Positions 1 to 10,933 of a stretch of DNA of 64,000 nt are shown here, piece by piece (the stretch's first letter is position 1; every line of letters begins with the position of its first letter). The stretch is from Picochlorum sp. 'celeri' (taxonomy: Eukaryota > Chlorophyta > Trebouxiophyceae): assembly GCA_010909725.1 (NCBI GenBank), contig JAACMV010000010.1, positions 845,501 to 909,500 on the forward strand. The letters run 5' to 3'. The position numbers and the translations under genes were made by a program. Under the pieces are notes generated by a model, which did not search any database, had not been told where the DNA came from, and saw only the letters and a list, made by a program, of their open reading frames with translations.

Positions 1-2607
1 AGATGATGATGCCATGCTTTTTCTTAATGCAGTGGGATTCATGGCTATGTATGCTTCTCCATTGGCAGGAATGACTGTTCCTGGGATAAACTCATATTCA
101 AAAGTATCTCCTCCTTTGATGGCCCAGCCAGAAATGTCGAGAGCAATGTTGTTTGGGTTTACGATTTTGACATAGCCATTTGGCCCAGGGGTGACTTGTT
201 CTATCTCAAATGTGGCATCAGATGGCTGTGCTTCTGGGATGAGTGGGATTTCGCCATCTGGCCCGTATGTTCCGTATAGCTGTTGTGTGCGAAGAGGGAT
301 CTGTTCTGAAACAATTTGTGTGTACCCACGTTCTACATCTCCAGAGTTTCCCCAGAATTCAATATCTCTCTGCGCTTCTTCTTTTATCAGATTATATTCT
401 TCTGTTGCAAGAGTCTTCAATCTATCTGTGGAGAGAAACTCGTCCATGAGTGTTCGTAAGCGCCTCATGTACATGGCTCTGGTTGTTGGAATTGATAGAA
501 TTGCATCAATCAGGAAATTGTAGGTTCCACGAGCGCCTCCAGGAATATCATATAAGCTTCTTTGATCCCCATCATAGTTTGCTGGAATAGATGATGTGTT
601 TGGCAGAGAGAGTCCCAGCGCTGCAGCCCCATTCAATGGTGTGCCATCTGTCATTCCAGGAAACCCAGGAGTACTGGCCAAACGCCTTCTCTTCGCTGCT
701 CTATCTGGATCGATGATTGTCGTGATGAGACCCCACGGAGTTGTGACTTTGAGATCCTGAGGATGATTCTTGTCACAAAAGAGTGGACTGTTCCACTGCT
801 CGCACTCTAGGATACAATAATCTGGGGCAGGTTTGCCGCCCAAGCCTCTGTCTGTTCCAAAAGCAGCCTCAACATCCCATGGTAACATTGACCACAGCTC
901 TTCTTTTGGGTCTTGGTACACATAAAAGTTTTTCGTGCAACGGTCCTGATTCAGCATGAGCGTCATGGCAGCCATGTAATTGATTGTTTTTGGAAGATTG
1001 ACATGGTCATAGACGTATGAAGACCTAGAACCACAATATGCCCCAGCCAACCCTTGAGTGAAGTCGCTCAGATCCCTGAATGCATCCTCGTCTTTTAAAA
1101 TAATTGGTCTATAGTAGAACTGTGCCTGCCAAGGATCCAAATCCCATCTCAAATTTGAATACTCTCCTGAAATTGATTTCATCAAGGGACCTGGGGTAGC
1201 AAATCCAGCTTCATCCAAAGGATCCTCATCCCAGTCCTCTCCCAGCGAGAATTTACCAAAGTATTCTCCATTCAGTCGAACCTGTGTTTGATAGTAGTCC
1301 AAAGCATCTACTCCCATTTCTTTGAGTGCTCTCCATGCCAATGTTTCACGCATGAATGAATTCTCTCCAGGCTCAGCCCATTCAGAATTCATATTGAATT
1401 CTTTGACCGTTCGATCATCATCCTCGAATATCTGGAATATTTTACCTTGGTCTCCTGCATCTACTTTGAACTTGGGTTTGGGCCACGCGATAGAGGAGAC
1501 ACCTCTCCGCCGGACAATAATGTTGTCATAATAGTGGCCATTCACCATCACAGAGCATCCAGGTGCTGCATCTTTCCCTTCCAAAAACGGAGCATCTTTA
1601 TCTTTGCAGTAGAGATCCACCACAGGTAAATTTGTTGCAAGGGAAGGATTGTCCACAAAAGTTCCATAATATTCCCTGGAAGTGGGAGTTGCAAATGTAG
1701 GGAACCTTGTTGTGGTACCAGATGGGTCTGTCACTGTGAAATACCATTGAATCATAGCCCCGGGACTCTGGTCTGGAATTGTAGCTGTATATAGCCCATC
1801 GCCAGAAGATGTCATGGGGATGGACCCTTCTTCCACGCCGTTGACAAGATATGTGAGGGTCACACCTTGCACCTCCTGGGTCTGCTCAATGATTTCAACC
1901 TCGACTGGAAAACTGCCAGTCACTGGTCCCAATACTTCAATGACACGTACATCAAAAGGCTTTTCTGGAGCAGCTGCTGCATTTGGAGCTGCAGGCGTCG
2001 GTTCATTGAGGATGGCATAGCCATCACCTGTTGCCTGTGCTGTTGCCGGAGAAACATCAGGCACAAGCCCATAAACTTGATCCGTTTCCAGCTCCGGGAC
2101 ATCTACTGAACTAATGACAGCTCCATTAGGATCGAATAGTGTAATTTTCTCTCCAGAGGATTTGATCTTGAAATCAAGATGGAGATTATTCTTCACAAAC
2201 CTTCCACTGCCATCTGCCAAGAGAAGAACCCTTTGCAATGGACCAATCGCAAAATTGTCCGGAAACACAAAACCATCCTCGAATGTATCTCCATCATTGA
2301 TCACAAAGCCGCCCATATTCACCCACTCATCCCCAAAATTTTCGAGCTCGATCCAATCTGGAGTTGGTCCATCTTCAGTCTGCACTGGGTATTCATTATT
2401 CTTGGACATCACCTCTGAAATCACCACAGTCGGCAGCGAAGACGATCCATTAGGCTGTGCATATACTCCAAAAAAGGAGCAAGGCAGACAACAGAGCAGA
2501 ATCGCAGCCATGGCGAGCACACACGCTCTTGCCCGCGGACATGGGTGTCTGCTCCATGCATGGAGCAACACAGAATGCTGTCCACGCAGGCGGGAGATTC
2601 CAGCCAT
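1..2607 (-). CDS. LTD-CotH-LTD secreted kinase-like protein (3' end beyond window)
   Basis: The minus strand is open from an ATG at 2607 to the window edge, 869 codons without a stop, so the C-terminus is missing. Residues about 29-52 form a hydrophobic signal sequence ending near VYAQP; a second in-frame ATG at 2511 would give a shorter leader. A lamin-tail-like domain follows (ISEVMSKNN, DWIELENFG, VISSVDVPELETDQVYG), then a beta-rich linker with YTATIPDQSPGAMIQWYF. The CotH domain has RLNGEYFGKFSLGEDWD near residue 449 and LPWDVEAAFG near 576, matching the CotH signatures where the catalytic Asp is expected. A second LTD-like segment (VKIVNPNNIALDISGWAI) begins before the edge. CotH family members phosphorylate secreted proteins; that role here is inferred from the motifs. 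No intron was seen. Confidence 0.85.
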   Translation of the reverse strand, partial: MAGISRLRGQHSVLLHAWSRHPCPRARACVLAMAAILLCCLPCSFFGVYAQPNGSSSLPTVVISEVMSKNNEYPVQTEDGPTPDWIELENFGDEWVNMGGFVINDGDTFEDGFVFPDNFAIGPLQRVLLLADGSGRFVKNNLHLDFKIKSSGEKITLFDPNGAVISSVDVPELETDQVYGLVPDVSPATAQATGDGYAILNEPTPAAPNAAAAPEKPFDVRVIEVLGPVTGSFPVEVEIIEQTQEVQGVTLTYLVNGVEEGSIPMTSSGDGLYTATIPDQSPGAMIQWYFTVTDPSGTTTRFPTFATPTSREYYGTFVDNPSLATNLPVVDLYCKDKDAPFLEGKDAAPGCSVMVNGHYYDNIIVRRRGVSSIAWPKPKFKVDAGDQGKIFQIFEDDDRTVKEFNMNSEWAEPGENSFMRETLAWRALKEMGVDALDYYQTQVRLNGEYFGKFSLGEDWDEDPLDEAGFATPGPLMKSISGEYSNLRWDLDPWQAQFYYRPIILKDEDAFRDLSDFTQGLAGAYCGSRSSYVYDHVNLPKTINYMAAMTLMLNQDRCTKNFYVYQDPKEELWSMLPWDVEAAFGTDRGLGGKPAPDYCILECEQWNSPLFCDKNHPQDLKVTTPWGLITTIIDPDRAAKRRRLASTPGFPGMTDGTPLNGAAALGLSLPNTSSIPANYDGDQRSLYDIPGGARGTYNFLIDAILSIPTTRAMYMRRLRTLMDEFLSTDRLKTLATEEYNLIKEEAQRDIEFWGNSGDVERGYTQIVSEQIPLRTQQLYGTYGPDGEIPLIPEAQPSDATFEIEQVTPGPNGYVKIVNPNNIALDISGWAIKGGDTFEYEFIPGTVIPANGEAYIAMNPTALRKSMASSS

Positions 2608-2900
2608 TGATCTTCCTAGATATTTTCTATCTCAATAACAACCTGAAAATAAATCTTTGCGGCATATGGAGCCACAGAATATACAACGCGTGCACTTGGT
2701 GGCAGGATTGCTTGGCACGTCCAAGAGTCACATGTGAGTCTAGACTCTCCTCTCTGGGATGCTAGTGGTCTTGGTACCACGCTGTCATAGATCGCCTATC
2801 AAATCAGAATTACAGTATCATCTCATTGCAGTAATGAAGATAAAAATCATAATCAAATTACAGAATCTACCCACGATCGAGCCAGGAAGCGATGAATGGT

Positions 2901-4001
2901 TCACGCATCATGAAGGCTGTTGTTGTTGTTGTTATTATTCACCAGCAACTCATCCCCATCATCGTCATCGTTGCCCGTTCCCGAACTTGGCTGAGCAGTA
3001 TGGTCAACAGATTTATCTTCAAAGATATCATCGCTTTTTTCTTCATGAGCAGCATTGAATGGCAAATGACCATGATGGTGATGGTGATACTCCTCCTCCT
3101 CTCCCTTGCCAATCCCACTGTGTTCCTGCTGCTCAGTATCCCCAGGGAAGGCGGGATATTTCCATTTATTTGGATTGAAATGTCCCCCATCTACCTCTTG
3201 CACTGCTGGTGACATGTCAGGCTTTGGAATGGGATTTGTAAACATTGCTGATGTCACAACAGGCTGCGGTGGTGGATCACCAATCGGGATACCATCCACG
3301 ATCAACTGCGGCTTGTATTCAATTTCTTCACTAGGCATATGCGGAATTTCCGCCTGAAAATGAGGAGGAAAATTCCCGAATCCGCCCATTCCTTGTGGAT
3401 CCATGAAGGACACATTCTGCTGCATGGCCTCCTGAGATGCCATCCGCTGCACATTCTCCTCATGCAACTCTTGCAATCTATCCGAAGAAATTTTATCCTT
3501 TGCTGTATACCCACCATTCTTTTTCAGATACAGTCGATACTTTTGCAAGTGTGATGCAACATTCTCCCGAGTCATCCCCTCAACATTCATCAGACCAAGT
3601 ATATTCTTGGGCACTGCTTTTTTCAAACCCAGATGACTCAGAGCATTTAAAAACCTATTGTGAAGCTCTTGAGACCACACAAGCCGCATCTTTCTATCAC
3701 TAGAACTATCATCAGACCTGTCAGACTTTGTAGGGTTTGGCACATCCCTCTCAACAGGCGCAGGGTTCTTTTTCAGCGGTAACCCTATCACTGGCGCGTC
3801 CTCTTCAGATTTCACTCCTCCTCTCTGCTGAGCATGTGCCCTGGCCACATCCCCGATGCCCCAGCCAGATGGACCTGCTGGCTGCTCTCCAACAGTGCCT
3901 GCTCTCACCTGACCATCATCAGCCTTGTGCACCTTGCCCTCCGTCGATACCTCTACATCATCAGCTGCCTTGCGTTTCGAATCTCTAGGCTCGCTCGGCA
4001 T
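2901..4001 (-). CDS. GARP/MYB-like transcription factor, LUX/PCL1 type
   Basis: A 366-aa protein starting at the ATG at 4001; the frame is open three codons further but only to a GTG. Residues ~106-165 are a single GARP (B-motif) DNA-binding domain: [48 protein letters not shown]. The LMNVEG and LYLK positions resemble the LUX ARRHYTHMO/PCL1 group more than B-type response regulators, and no receiver domain is present. The rest is low complexity, with Pro-, His- and C-terminal Asn-rich tracts, and a basic stretch near residue 10 could be a nuclear signal. In land plants this group serves in the clock evening complex; a circadian role here is inference. It is divergent from the universal stress protein gene across 330 bp. 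Confidence 0.88.
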   Translation of the reverse strand: MPSEPRDSKRKAADDVEVSTEGKVHKADDGQVRAGTVGEQPAGPSGWGIGDVARAHAQQRGGVKSEEDAPVIGLPLKKNPAPVERDVPNPTKSDRSDDSSSDRKMRLVWSQELHNRFLNALSHLGLKKAVPKNILGLMNVEGMTRENVASHLQKYRLYLKKNGGYTAKDKISSDRLQELHEENVQRMASQEAMQQNVSFMDPQGMGGFGNFPPHFQAEIPHMPSEEIEYKPQLIVDGIPIGDPPPQPVVTSAMFTNPIPKPDMSPAVQEVDGGHFNPNKWKYPAFPGDTEQQEHSGIGKGEEEEYHHHHHGHLPFNAAHEEKSDDIFEDKSVDHTAQPSSGTGNDDDDGDELLVNNNNNNNSLHDA

Positions 4002-4331
4002 ATGTCTCACACGGTCACATGTCCAAAGTCAGTTGACTCTTTTCAAAATAATCTCCTCCTCCATACCAAGGAGGATACTGCCCTCGTGGCCTTCTGGGAA
4101 TGATCACAATGAAATTAAATACACCGATGCATCTGTTTCTGATATCAAATAGCCTGTGTGATTGTTCTACGCTCAGAAGAAGAAAACTCAATCTCATCTT
4201 ATCGAGATGACTTGGCCAAATAAATTCGGGATGACTGTATCCCGGCACGTCATCTCCATCCGTAGACGCTCGAACCCTACTAAAAAAATCGAATAAATTA
4301 TTCTAGATCAATAGGAGGAGTCAGATAGAGC
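4002..4331. promoter_or_regulatory. Shared intergenic region of divergent LUX-like and USP genes
   Basis: This 330 bp lies between two divergent start codons, so it must hold both 5' UTRs and promoters. A CACGTC core (ACGT-type, bZIP/bHLH-like) lies around 4246-4251 and an A/T-rich run is at 4285-4303. No ORF or RNA gene is supported. Confidence 0.45.
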
Positions 4332-4889
4332 ATGAAGCACCCTGCAGGGCAGACTGATGCATCCATGCCAGCTCATCGTTCAATCCTTCCCAGGCGTCGT
4401 CGGGACATTGTTGTAGCTATAGATGACACAGGAGACTCGGAAAATTCACTCATGTGGATGCTGGATACAATGTACATGCCAGGTGATATGGTTCACCTGG
4501 TTCATGTCATTGCTCCTCAGCCTGAGACACTGCACAACTGGAATATCGCCAACAACAGCGAGGAGACGGAAATACTTGATACAAAAGCCTTTGCAAAGCG
4601 AAGATTTGCTCGAGTACTCGAGGAAAATAAGGTCCAATTCTCCCTTCATGTGGTATCTGCAGACTCATCTGACAGTCAATGTATTGCCAAGACTATTCAA
4701 GACAAGGCCAATGAGCTGGGTGCTGCAGCCATCGTCATAGGGAAGCATTCGAAATCAAAGATCACGCAGTTTTTCCTCGGGTCAGTGACGAAATGTTTAA
4801 TCACGAATGCATCGCGTGACTCTGCCATTCCTGTCTGCATTGTACCACCTCCTCAAGACTCTAGGACCGAGCACGGTCACACTGAATAA
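4332..4889 (+). CDS. Universal stress protein (UspA) family
   Basis: 185 aa with a single Usp domain from about residue 22. It starts RRRDIVVAIDDTGDSENSLMWML, followed by MVHLVHVI, AAAIVIGKHSKSKITQFFLGSVT and a final IPVCIVPP strand. The ATP-type Usp signature G-x2-G-x(9)-G-S/T is only partly kept (GKHSK...FLGSVT), so nucleotide binding is uncertain. No signal peptide is seen, so it is probably cytosolic. Its stop is 22 bp from the convergent GON7-like stop. Confidence 0.9.
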   Translation: MKHPAGQTDASMPAHRSILPRRRRDIVVAIDDTGDSENSLMWMLDTMYMPGDMVHLVHVIAPQPETLHNWNIANNSEETEILDTKAFAKRRFARVLEENKVQFSLHVVSADSSDSQCIAKTIQDKANELGAAAIVIGKHSKSKITQFFLGSVTKCLITNASRDSAIPVCIVPPPQDSRTEHGHTE

Positions 4890-4911
4890 TGTAATGAATG
4901 AATGAATACTG

Positions 4912-5211
4912 TCATACGGTATCTACCTTTTGCTTTTTAATCTGACCCACGGTCAATTCTTGCTCCTGTTCATCGGCATCTGTCCCGTCTTCCTCATCGT
5001 TTTCCTCCAGTTCTGCTTGTTGCCCTTGTATGACGCCGGCAAAGTACTCTGTCACGCCGTCCTTCATCTTTCCAACTGCAGTATAGAGATTTTTTGTACC
5101 ATCAGATTGTATCAATGGTATCTGTATGTCGAATGCGTCATGGTTGGGTATTTGAATGCTGGCTCGAAGCATGGGCGTCGAGGAATCTTTCTCTTTCTCT
5201 GGCGGCGACAT
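4912..5211 (-). CDS. GON7: GON7-like subunit of the KEOPS/EKC tRNA-modification complex
   Basis: A 99-aa acidic protein. The segment VGKMKDGVTEYFAGVIQGQ aligns with the metazoan GON7 helix (VAQMKDMVTELFDPLVQGE in human), followed by an Asp/Glu-rich stretch and a short basic tail (KKQKVDTV), the same layout as human GON7/C14orf142. In human and yeast, GON7 binds the Kae1 partner Pcc1/LAGE3 and supports t6A37 synthesis. Length fits the family (about 100 aa). The call rests on one short motif plus overall architecture, so it is moderate. The 331 bp upstream (5212-5542) separates it from the VIP1 stop. Confidence 0.6.
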   Translation of the reverse strand: MSPPEKEKDSSTPMLRASIQIPNHDAFDIQIPLIQSDGTKNLYTAVGKMKDGVTEYFAGVIQGQQAELEENDEEDGTDADEQEQELTVGQIKKQKVDTV

Positions 5212-5542
5212 CCTTCATGGGTTCTATACACAATGGAAATAACTACTATTGTTTTGAAGTGCATCCCAGGGTAGAGTGTCGCTTGTATCGCTGAGAGTGA
5301 TGGGATCTGCCCATGTGTCTGCATGCAGTGTGCTCTGCTGCGTTGCTTGCCTGGCAGATGCGGTTGGGCACGCAACGAAGAGAGATGGATGTGGCTATAC
5401 ATGCACTATACTGAAGTATCGTACTCTATTACAACAAGACGAAAGCCAAAAAAGACAATGTATCATAGATGAATATGCATGCCCTCTGTTTACGTTGACC
5501 AACGAATATCAAAAGAGAGGTACATGGCATGCATACTGATTA
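5212..5542. other. Intergenic: VIP1 3' end and GON7-like promoter
   Basis: 331 bp between co-directional minus-strand genes. It must contain the VIP1 3' UTR and the GON7-like 5' region. I see no RNA gene, repeat or convincing ORF. Confidence 0.4.
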
Positions 5543-8500
5543 TTAAATCCAAAAGTCGAGTTTTTCTGATGTATGTGCGGTTGCTGGGGTGCCCTTGAGA
5601 GGTAGGTATGGATCCTGCTTCCTCTTGAAAGGTTTCGCATATGGTTTCGTTGCCTGCTCGAGCTCATGTAGTGTGACACCTCCTTCGTCTCCCTTGTGAA
5701 TGGCAGTGCGGGGTACGATTGGGATGACGTGATCCTTTCTGATAGGGACTACTTCATGTGGGTTGTGTCCTGCCCCGGGAGAGAACAAAAGCTCGACTCT
5801 AAATCGTCCAGGATCCTTGAGAGGCAGTGATTTGTTCTCAAACATTCTCAGGACAACGTGGGTCATGTAATCCAGCTCTGATGTTTTATGCAAGTACGCT
5901 TCCCCATTCTCTCCAATGATCGATTCATTTCCCAGACCAAGATGGCAGTATCGAAGTACATTGACCAGTGAGTGACAGTGGCTCTCTGATGTGAAGTAAA
6001 TTCGTGTCCTCACATGTCGCAGGGGGGAATTGACATCTTGTGCATAGGTGGGGCAGAGGCGGTGCATCGTGGCATCATCACCATCCTCTCCAGCATCATC
6101 TTCACCTCCAACTGGGCTTTCGTCCATGTTGATCGACTCCATGGCCGTGGCGAGGTCTGCGGCAAAGTCTGACCTTGCTTTGGAGTCTTCGTGCTGGAGT
6201 CCAGCTGTAGTCATGCTTTCATCTCGCATTGATGCGAGATCTGCGAGTAACTTTCCGAGCAAATTTGCACATATTGTGGAACCGATACGAAGTTTTCCAA
6301 TGGCTTGGAGGCCATATTCATTGGGAATGACGGCTGCAGCGAGCTCTTTTGCAGAATTGTACAAATCCTCCAGGCCAGAAAGCCCAAGATTGGCATTGTG
6401 GATGGAGTCATACTTTGCGGCATCATAAATGTCTGGCACTTTTGATATATCAAAGCCTTTCTTTTCATTGAAGAATGCTTTGGAGAGTTTTCTCCAACGA
6501 TCGAACATGAGCAACATCTTCTCGCCACCACATGGTCTGTCAGGCTGTTGCTGCCAGTCATTGGGATCCATGGTGAGGGCCGAGTATCCCTCTTGTGACT
6601 CATCCTTCCTCGCTTCTTCGAGACATTTTTCACGCAGCTGATCGACGAGAGTCTTGCAGAGCTCACTCAAATGCCTGAGGCTTTTCAATGGATCTGCTGG
6701 CATTGGGTAAATGTGTGGCCTCCCTTTGATATTTGAAGCCCCTTCTGGAGGCGGGCCATCCTCCAGGGAGAATGTGCCTGGCTCTCCGAGATTCAGTTGC
6801 CTGTAATTTCCGTTGGAATTTCTACCGCTGGAGCTCTGCATTCCAGAGGTGCTTGTGCTGGATGCATCATCAGGCGCCAGAGCGTCAATGGATGGAGATG
6901 GTGGTGGTGTTTGGAGCTGTTTTGAGTATTCTGGCATAGCATACTCGCTCTTTTGTGTCTCATTATTGTATGTCATTTGAGCATATAGCTCTTGTTTTGC
7001 TGCACTGATATCCACGGATGCTCCCTTACCAAAAGCATCCAACATTCCAGCATCCTTGTTGACCAAACTCACAAGAATAGGTGTAAGAGAGGAGCCCTCC
7101 AAGTCAAGCAATCCCTTTGCAAAAGCGGCTGCAGAGGTCTGAACTCTTCCTTCGTCTGATGAATAAATCTTCAAGTCGTGCCTATAGGTGGAATGAAGTC
7201 GCAAAAGTCCACCTCCTGTGGGACCACTTTGTGGGTACATGACATTTCTGAACAATGAGCCAAGGGCTTCGGCCTGCTGCCTTCCTGCATGGGTCAACAC
7301 GCCACCGTGTTTCAAAATCAAAAGTGCTTCTGTGCATACACGTTCATCATCCTTCTCTGTCCACTTCAATGGCTTCAATTGAACCTTTCTGTTGATTCCA
7401 GCAAACTGGCCGCCCTGTTCCAAGACAGTCTTGATGATTCTGAACTTTTCTCTCAACTCATCGGCCTCTGCATTGTCATATTTATTTGTGGAAGAGTCCA
7501 TTTCATCCAAAAGTTGGCGAGTGACATCCAACAGCTCTTGCAACTCCTTGGGACTCTTCAGTTTGGCTTGTTTGCCTTTTGCATCCAAGTATTTGTGCAA
7601 CAGATCCAGCATAGGCTGCTGCGTCACCACAATCTTCATCTTTTGTTTCGGAGTTCTATCACCATGTCGAATCACAGCCAGTACACAACGCAATTCCTCT
7701 CCTGGTCGGCTATGGCTGTCAATCTCTCCAGCAGCTGCAGGAGACCTCACGTCATCAAATGACTCTGATGGATGCATGGATCGCATACCTTGGTCCTCCA
7801 TATAATCCGGAGCAATCGTCACATCATCACCATACAATGAGCTTGCTGGTCTCGCACTAGCCGCCTCCGCAATCAACAGTCTGTGTGGCGCCACAGCACT
7901 CAAAATGGTCATCCTCAAGATGCCAGCAGCATCATCGTAATACTTTTGAGAGTTCTTCACAAAAGACCATCCATTCACATCACAAACGAACGATCGACCC
8001 CGTTCTGATCGCAAGAGATCAAAGCCGCACACTCTCTGACCAAATGCAAGGCACACGGACCTGGCAATTTCCTTTTCCTGTGGTGAGAGCAATACAGGAT
8101 ACCTGACTTCTTTTCCATCAGCCGTCCTCTGCACCTTTCCATCCACAACAGGAGATTTTCTCGCCTCTGCATGTGCGTATCGAGGTCCAACGGTATATAC
8201 TTTGACATCAGTACCACCAGTTGTTAAGAACTCTTCGTAAATAAATGACCCATCTCTGCGGACAGTTCCTGGATGTTTGGGATCATAATCCGCCGATTTA
8301 TTATCAATCTTTCTGAAAAGTTTCTTCACACCACCCCCCATGGAGTGTGGGTAGTATATATAGATGTTATGATCTTCTCCAGATGCTGGCTTTTCCACAA
8401 ATGGCTTGTTGATTCTCACACCATCCAGCTCAACAAAATCCTCTCCTTCCACGAAGCTTTCTGGATCGTTTCGACCTTCCGGCAAATCATCCCGATCGAC

Positions 8501-9305
8501 AATAATATGGTATGGAACTGGAATACCAGCCTCCTACACAATGGCATATACACAATAAGACATTGCATCAGAGCACAAAACCACACAGAGCATTATTCAC
8601 GTACAACCAATCGCCTGTAAACCTTTCTCCGATCCAGCAAAATATCCTGAGAGAACACATCATTGATCAGATACGGTTTCCTCAAGTTGACATACTTTTG
8701 GGCTTTGTTCAATGGAAACCCGCCAGAATGCCATGAAAGCAAACACTGAACAACAGGCCACTCCTCAACTGGCGTATTCAAAATCGTATCATCCCCAAAT
8801 TTGATAATATCAAACTCCCCAAACTGTATAAGTCGCTGCGTAATCGCCCGCATCTGCTTCGAATTCGCCTTTTTATCCATCGCTGCATCATGGCAGAATA
8901 CAGTGCGTGAGCACCCAGAACACATCCATTCAGGCAGGACAGAATCTTTCAATTTTCTACGACACGCACCACAAACCCCGATCCGAATCTTTGGCAAATC
9001 ATCTGTCGGTCCCTTTCGAAGATCAGGTGCCTGCATAATTGGGCAAGTATTAGCTCGTTGTCGTCAACACGCAGACGAAGAGTTCACAGACCACGCACCG
9101 ACTCAATTCTCTTCACAACGTCATCAGTAGCATCACTCCTGGGTTTATGTGGTTTTGGAAACTTCAATATATCTTCATGGGTGATATTGGTCATGGTAGC
9201 CCCTATTTTACGGGCCAATTCGACGCGAGACTGGGACCCGGATGCACGAACCGAACGCCCCCGTGTTTCGCCATCATCACTTGAATTCCCCTCCTTTCCC
9301 GACAT
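5543..9305 (-). CDS. VIP1: VIP1/PPIP5K inositol pyrophosphate synthase (4 exons)
   Basis: Inferred exons on the minus strand: 9305-9099, 9030-8970, 8882-8605, 8533-5543, giving 1178 aa. Introns are GTGCGT...ATGCAG (68 bp), GTGCGT...GATGCAG (87 bp, no stop and a multiple of 3) and GTACGT...GTGTAG (71 bp). Removing the 87-bp piece restores the family signature IGVCAMDKKANSKQM. The kinase (ATP-grasp) half includes FGDDTILN, LRKPYLINDV, DRRKVYRRLVEAGIPVP, GFDLLRSERG and DVNGWSFVKNS. The histidine-phosphatase-like half starts near residue 470 with RHGDRTPKQKMK. The enzyme makes 1-PP/InsP7-InsP8 species linked to phosphate signalling. The first exon is an unconserved Ser/Arg-rich leader and is the least certain part. 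Confidence 0.92.
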
Positions 9306-9508
9306 TATAAACAAAATTATGCCCACAGATTGGCGAGCGAACCACGCAATAGTGAGTTTGATGGAACAGAATCAATCGGGGATCCCACTTTTTTATTCTG
9401 TCGAAATTCGACATATATATGCCATGCATGCATGCATCCTCAACACATGATGTTCATCATCTCATGTTCATGTATATACATGAAGAAGATTACAGCTTTC
9501 TATACAGA

Positions 9509-10933
9509 TTATGTGGCAGTGTCAAACATGGCTATCATGCGTTCTTTCAAAGAATCAGTCCCATCTCCTGTGATAGAGGATACCCGAGCAGCATGAGGTA
9601 TCAAGCATGCCATATCAACGGCAGTCAGTGATCCTGAACGAAGGCGACCATCTATATCTGATTGTACAGGCGTACTATTTTCCAACAGCTCATCAGCTCG
9701 ATCGAGCTCTTCCTCCAAGATGTCAGCCTTGGAAAATACATCAATCCACTGCTTCTCAGGGAATCTTTCTAATAACTCCTCACGAATTCTCCACTGATCG
9801 TACAACGTCGTCCCACACTCACCAGTCAAATCCATGACAAATAATACAGACGTCTTGAGGTACTGCAGAGACGCGAGAGTCAACATTTCCATCTGATTGC
9901 GATCCTCATCAGCACGGTACAGCAGCCCAGGAGTATCAGTCACTTGATACCGCTCCGTATTCACAAAGAAATGGCCCACCTTTATCGACCGAGTGGTAAA
10001 CGGATAATTCTGTACTTCTGGCAGACCTGACGATAACAGCTGCACCAGAGACGACTTGCCAACATTTGGAGCACCCACAAGGGCAACTGTGGTAACATCT
10101 GGATCCACAACTGGCAGCTTTCGAAGACTCTTTGCAATCTCTTTCAACTCTTCTACTACATATGAATACCTTTTATACGTAGATTCTACCTGAGAAAACC
10201 CCTCATCCCTCAAATCCAACGCCTCTTTCTTTGTAGGTGACTTTGAACACCGACCAGCATACCCCTTGGCAACCCCAACCACAGATTTCCTCAGTGACAC
10301 CACCCCTTCGACAGCATGCAAATATCTATCCTCACCAACAGATAATGATAACAATGCCCTCTCAAACGGATGCAACGCATCCGGATGCATAAATCCATTC
10401 TCATACTTTCCCAGGGGCTTGGTCAGCTCTTTCATCAAGGTGTCCAACTGCCTCGCCGCTCTATTCTTCGCCCTCGCACCCTCATTCTTCAGCTTTTTAT
10501 TGTATCCTACTCTATCGGCTCGTTTCAAAGCACTTTCGATAATCTCGTACGATGGAGACACCATGGGAAGCTGTTGAAATCCACCCACAATCCTCTTCTT
10601 TTTCTGTGCGTCATCATCGTCTTTCTGATAATCAGTCATGGGCTGCTGTGTTCCTTCAGCAGCATGCTCAGCATCATCATCATTCTGAATCCATGGAGAG
10701 TCACTGTATTCTCGAACATACCCTCCGCTGTCGAATCGAGACTCCCGCACAGCACGAGGAGGACTCCCTTCTACAACAAGAACTGGCCGACTGGACCGAG
10801 CCAATTGAACGATAGAACATCTACTACAGCGAAATGTGGATAAAAACATTGCTCTTTGAGACATAGCCATGGGTATTATCCTTCGATTACAGCAAGTTGC
10901 GTGTATTTTTTGCATGGAAAAGAGCACATGCAT
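9509..10933 (-). CDS. Organellar NOG1-type (OBG-HflX superfamily) GTPase
   Basis: 474 aa from the first ATG; ATGs at 10870 and 10864 would give a shorter leader. The N-terminus is Arg/Ser-rich without acids (MAMSQRAMFLSTFRCSR), consistent with a plastid or mitochondrial transit peptide. A helical NOG1 N-domain precedes the G domain: G1 GAPNVGKSSL, G2 region YPFTTRSIKVG, G3 DTPGLL, G4-like SKAD in place of NKxD. It lacks the long C-terminal NOGCT region of nucleolar Nog1, so it resembles the short organelle-targeted NOG1-like proteins (PDE318 relatives) and likely helps large-subunit assembly. Localization is inferred. Confidence 0.85.
   Translation of the reverse strand: MHVLFSMQKIHATCCNRRIIPMAMSQRAMFLSTFRCSRCSIVQLARSSRPVLVVEGSPPRAVRESRFDSGGYVREYSDSPWIQNDDDAEHAAEGTQQPMTDYQKDDDDAQKKKRIVGGFQQLPMVSPSYEIIESALKRADRVGYNKKLKNEGARAKNRAARQLDTLMKELTKPLGKYENGFMHPDALHPFERALLSLSVGEDRYLHAVEGVVSLRKSVVGVAKGYAGRCSKSPTKKEALDLRDEGFSQVESTYKRYSYVVEELKEIAKSLRKLPVVDPDVTTVALVGAPNVGKSSLVQLLSSGLPEVQNYPFTTRSIKVGHFFVNTERYQVTDTPGLLYRADEDRNQMEMLTLASLQYLKTSVLFVMDLTGECGTTLYDQWRIREELLERFPEKQWIDVFSKADILEEELDRADELLENSTPVQSDIDGRLRSGSLTAVDMACLIPHAARVSSITGDGTDSLKERMIAMFDTAT

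Noticed and set aside
8883..8969. Zinc-finger insertion in VIP1
   Set aside because: It is an in-frame intron with proper GT-AG borders; removal restores the conserved motif.
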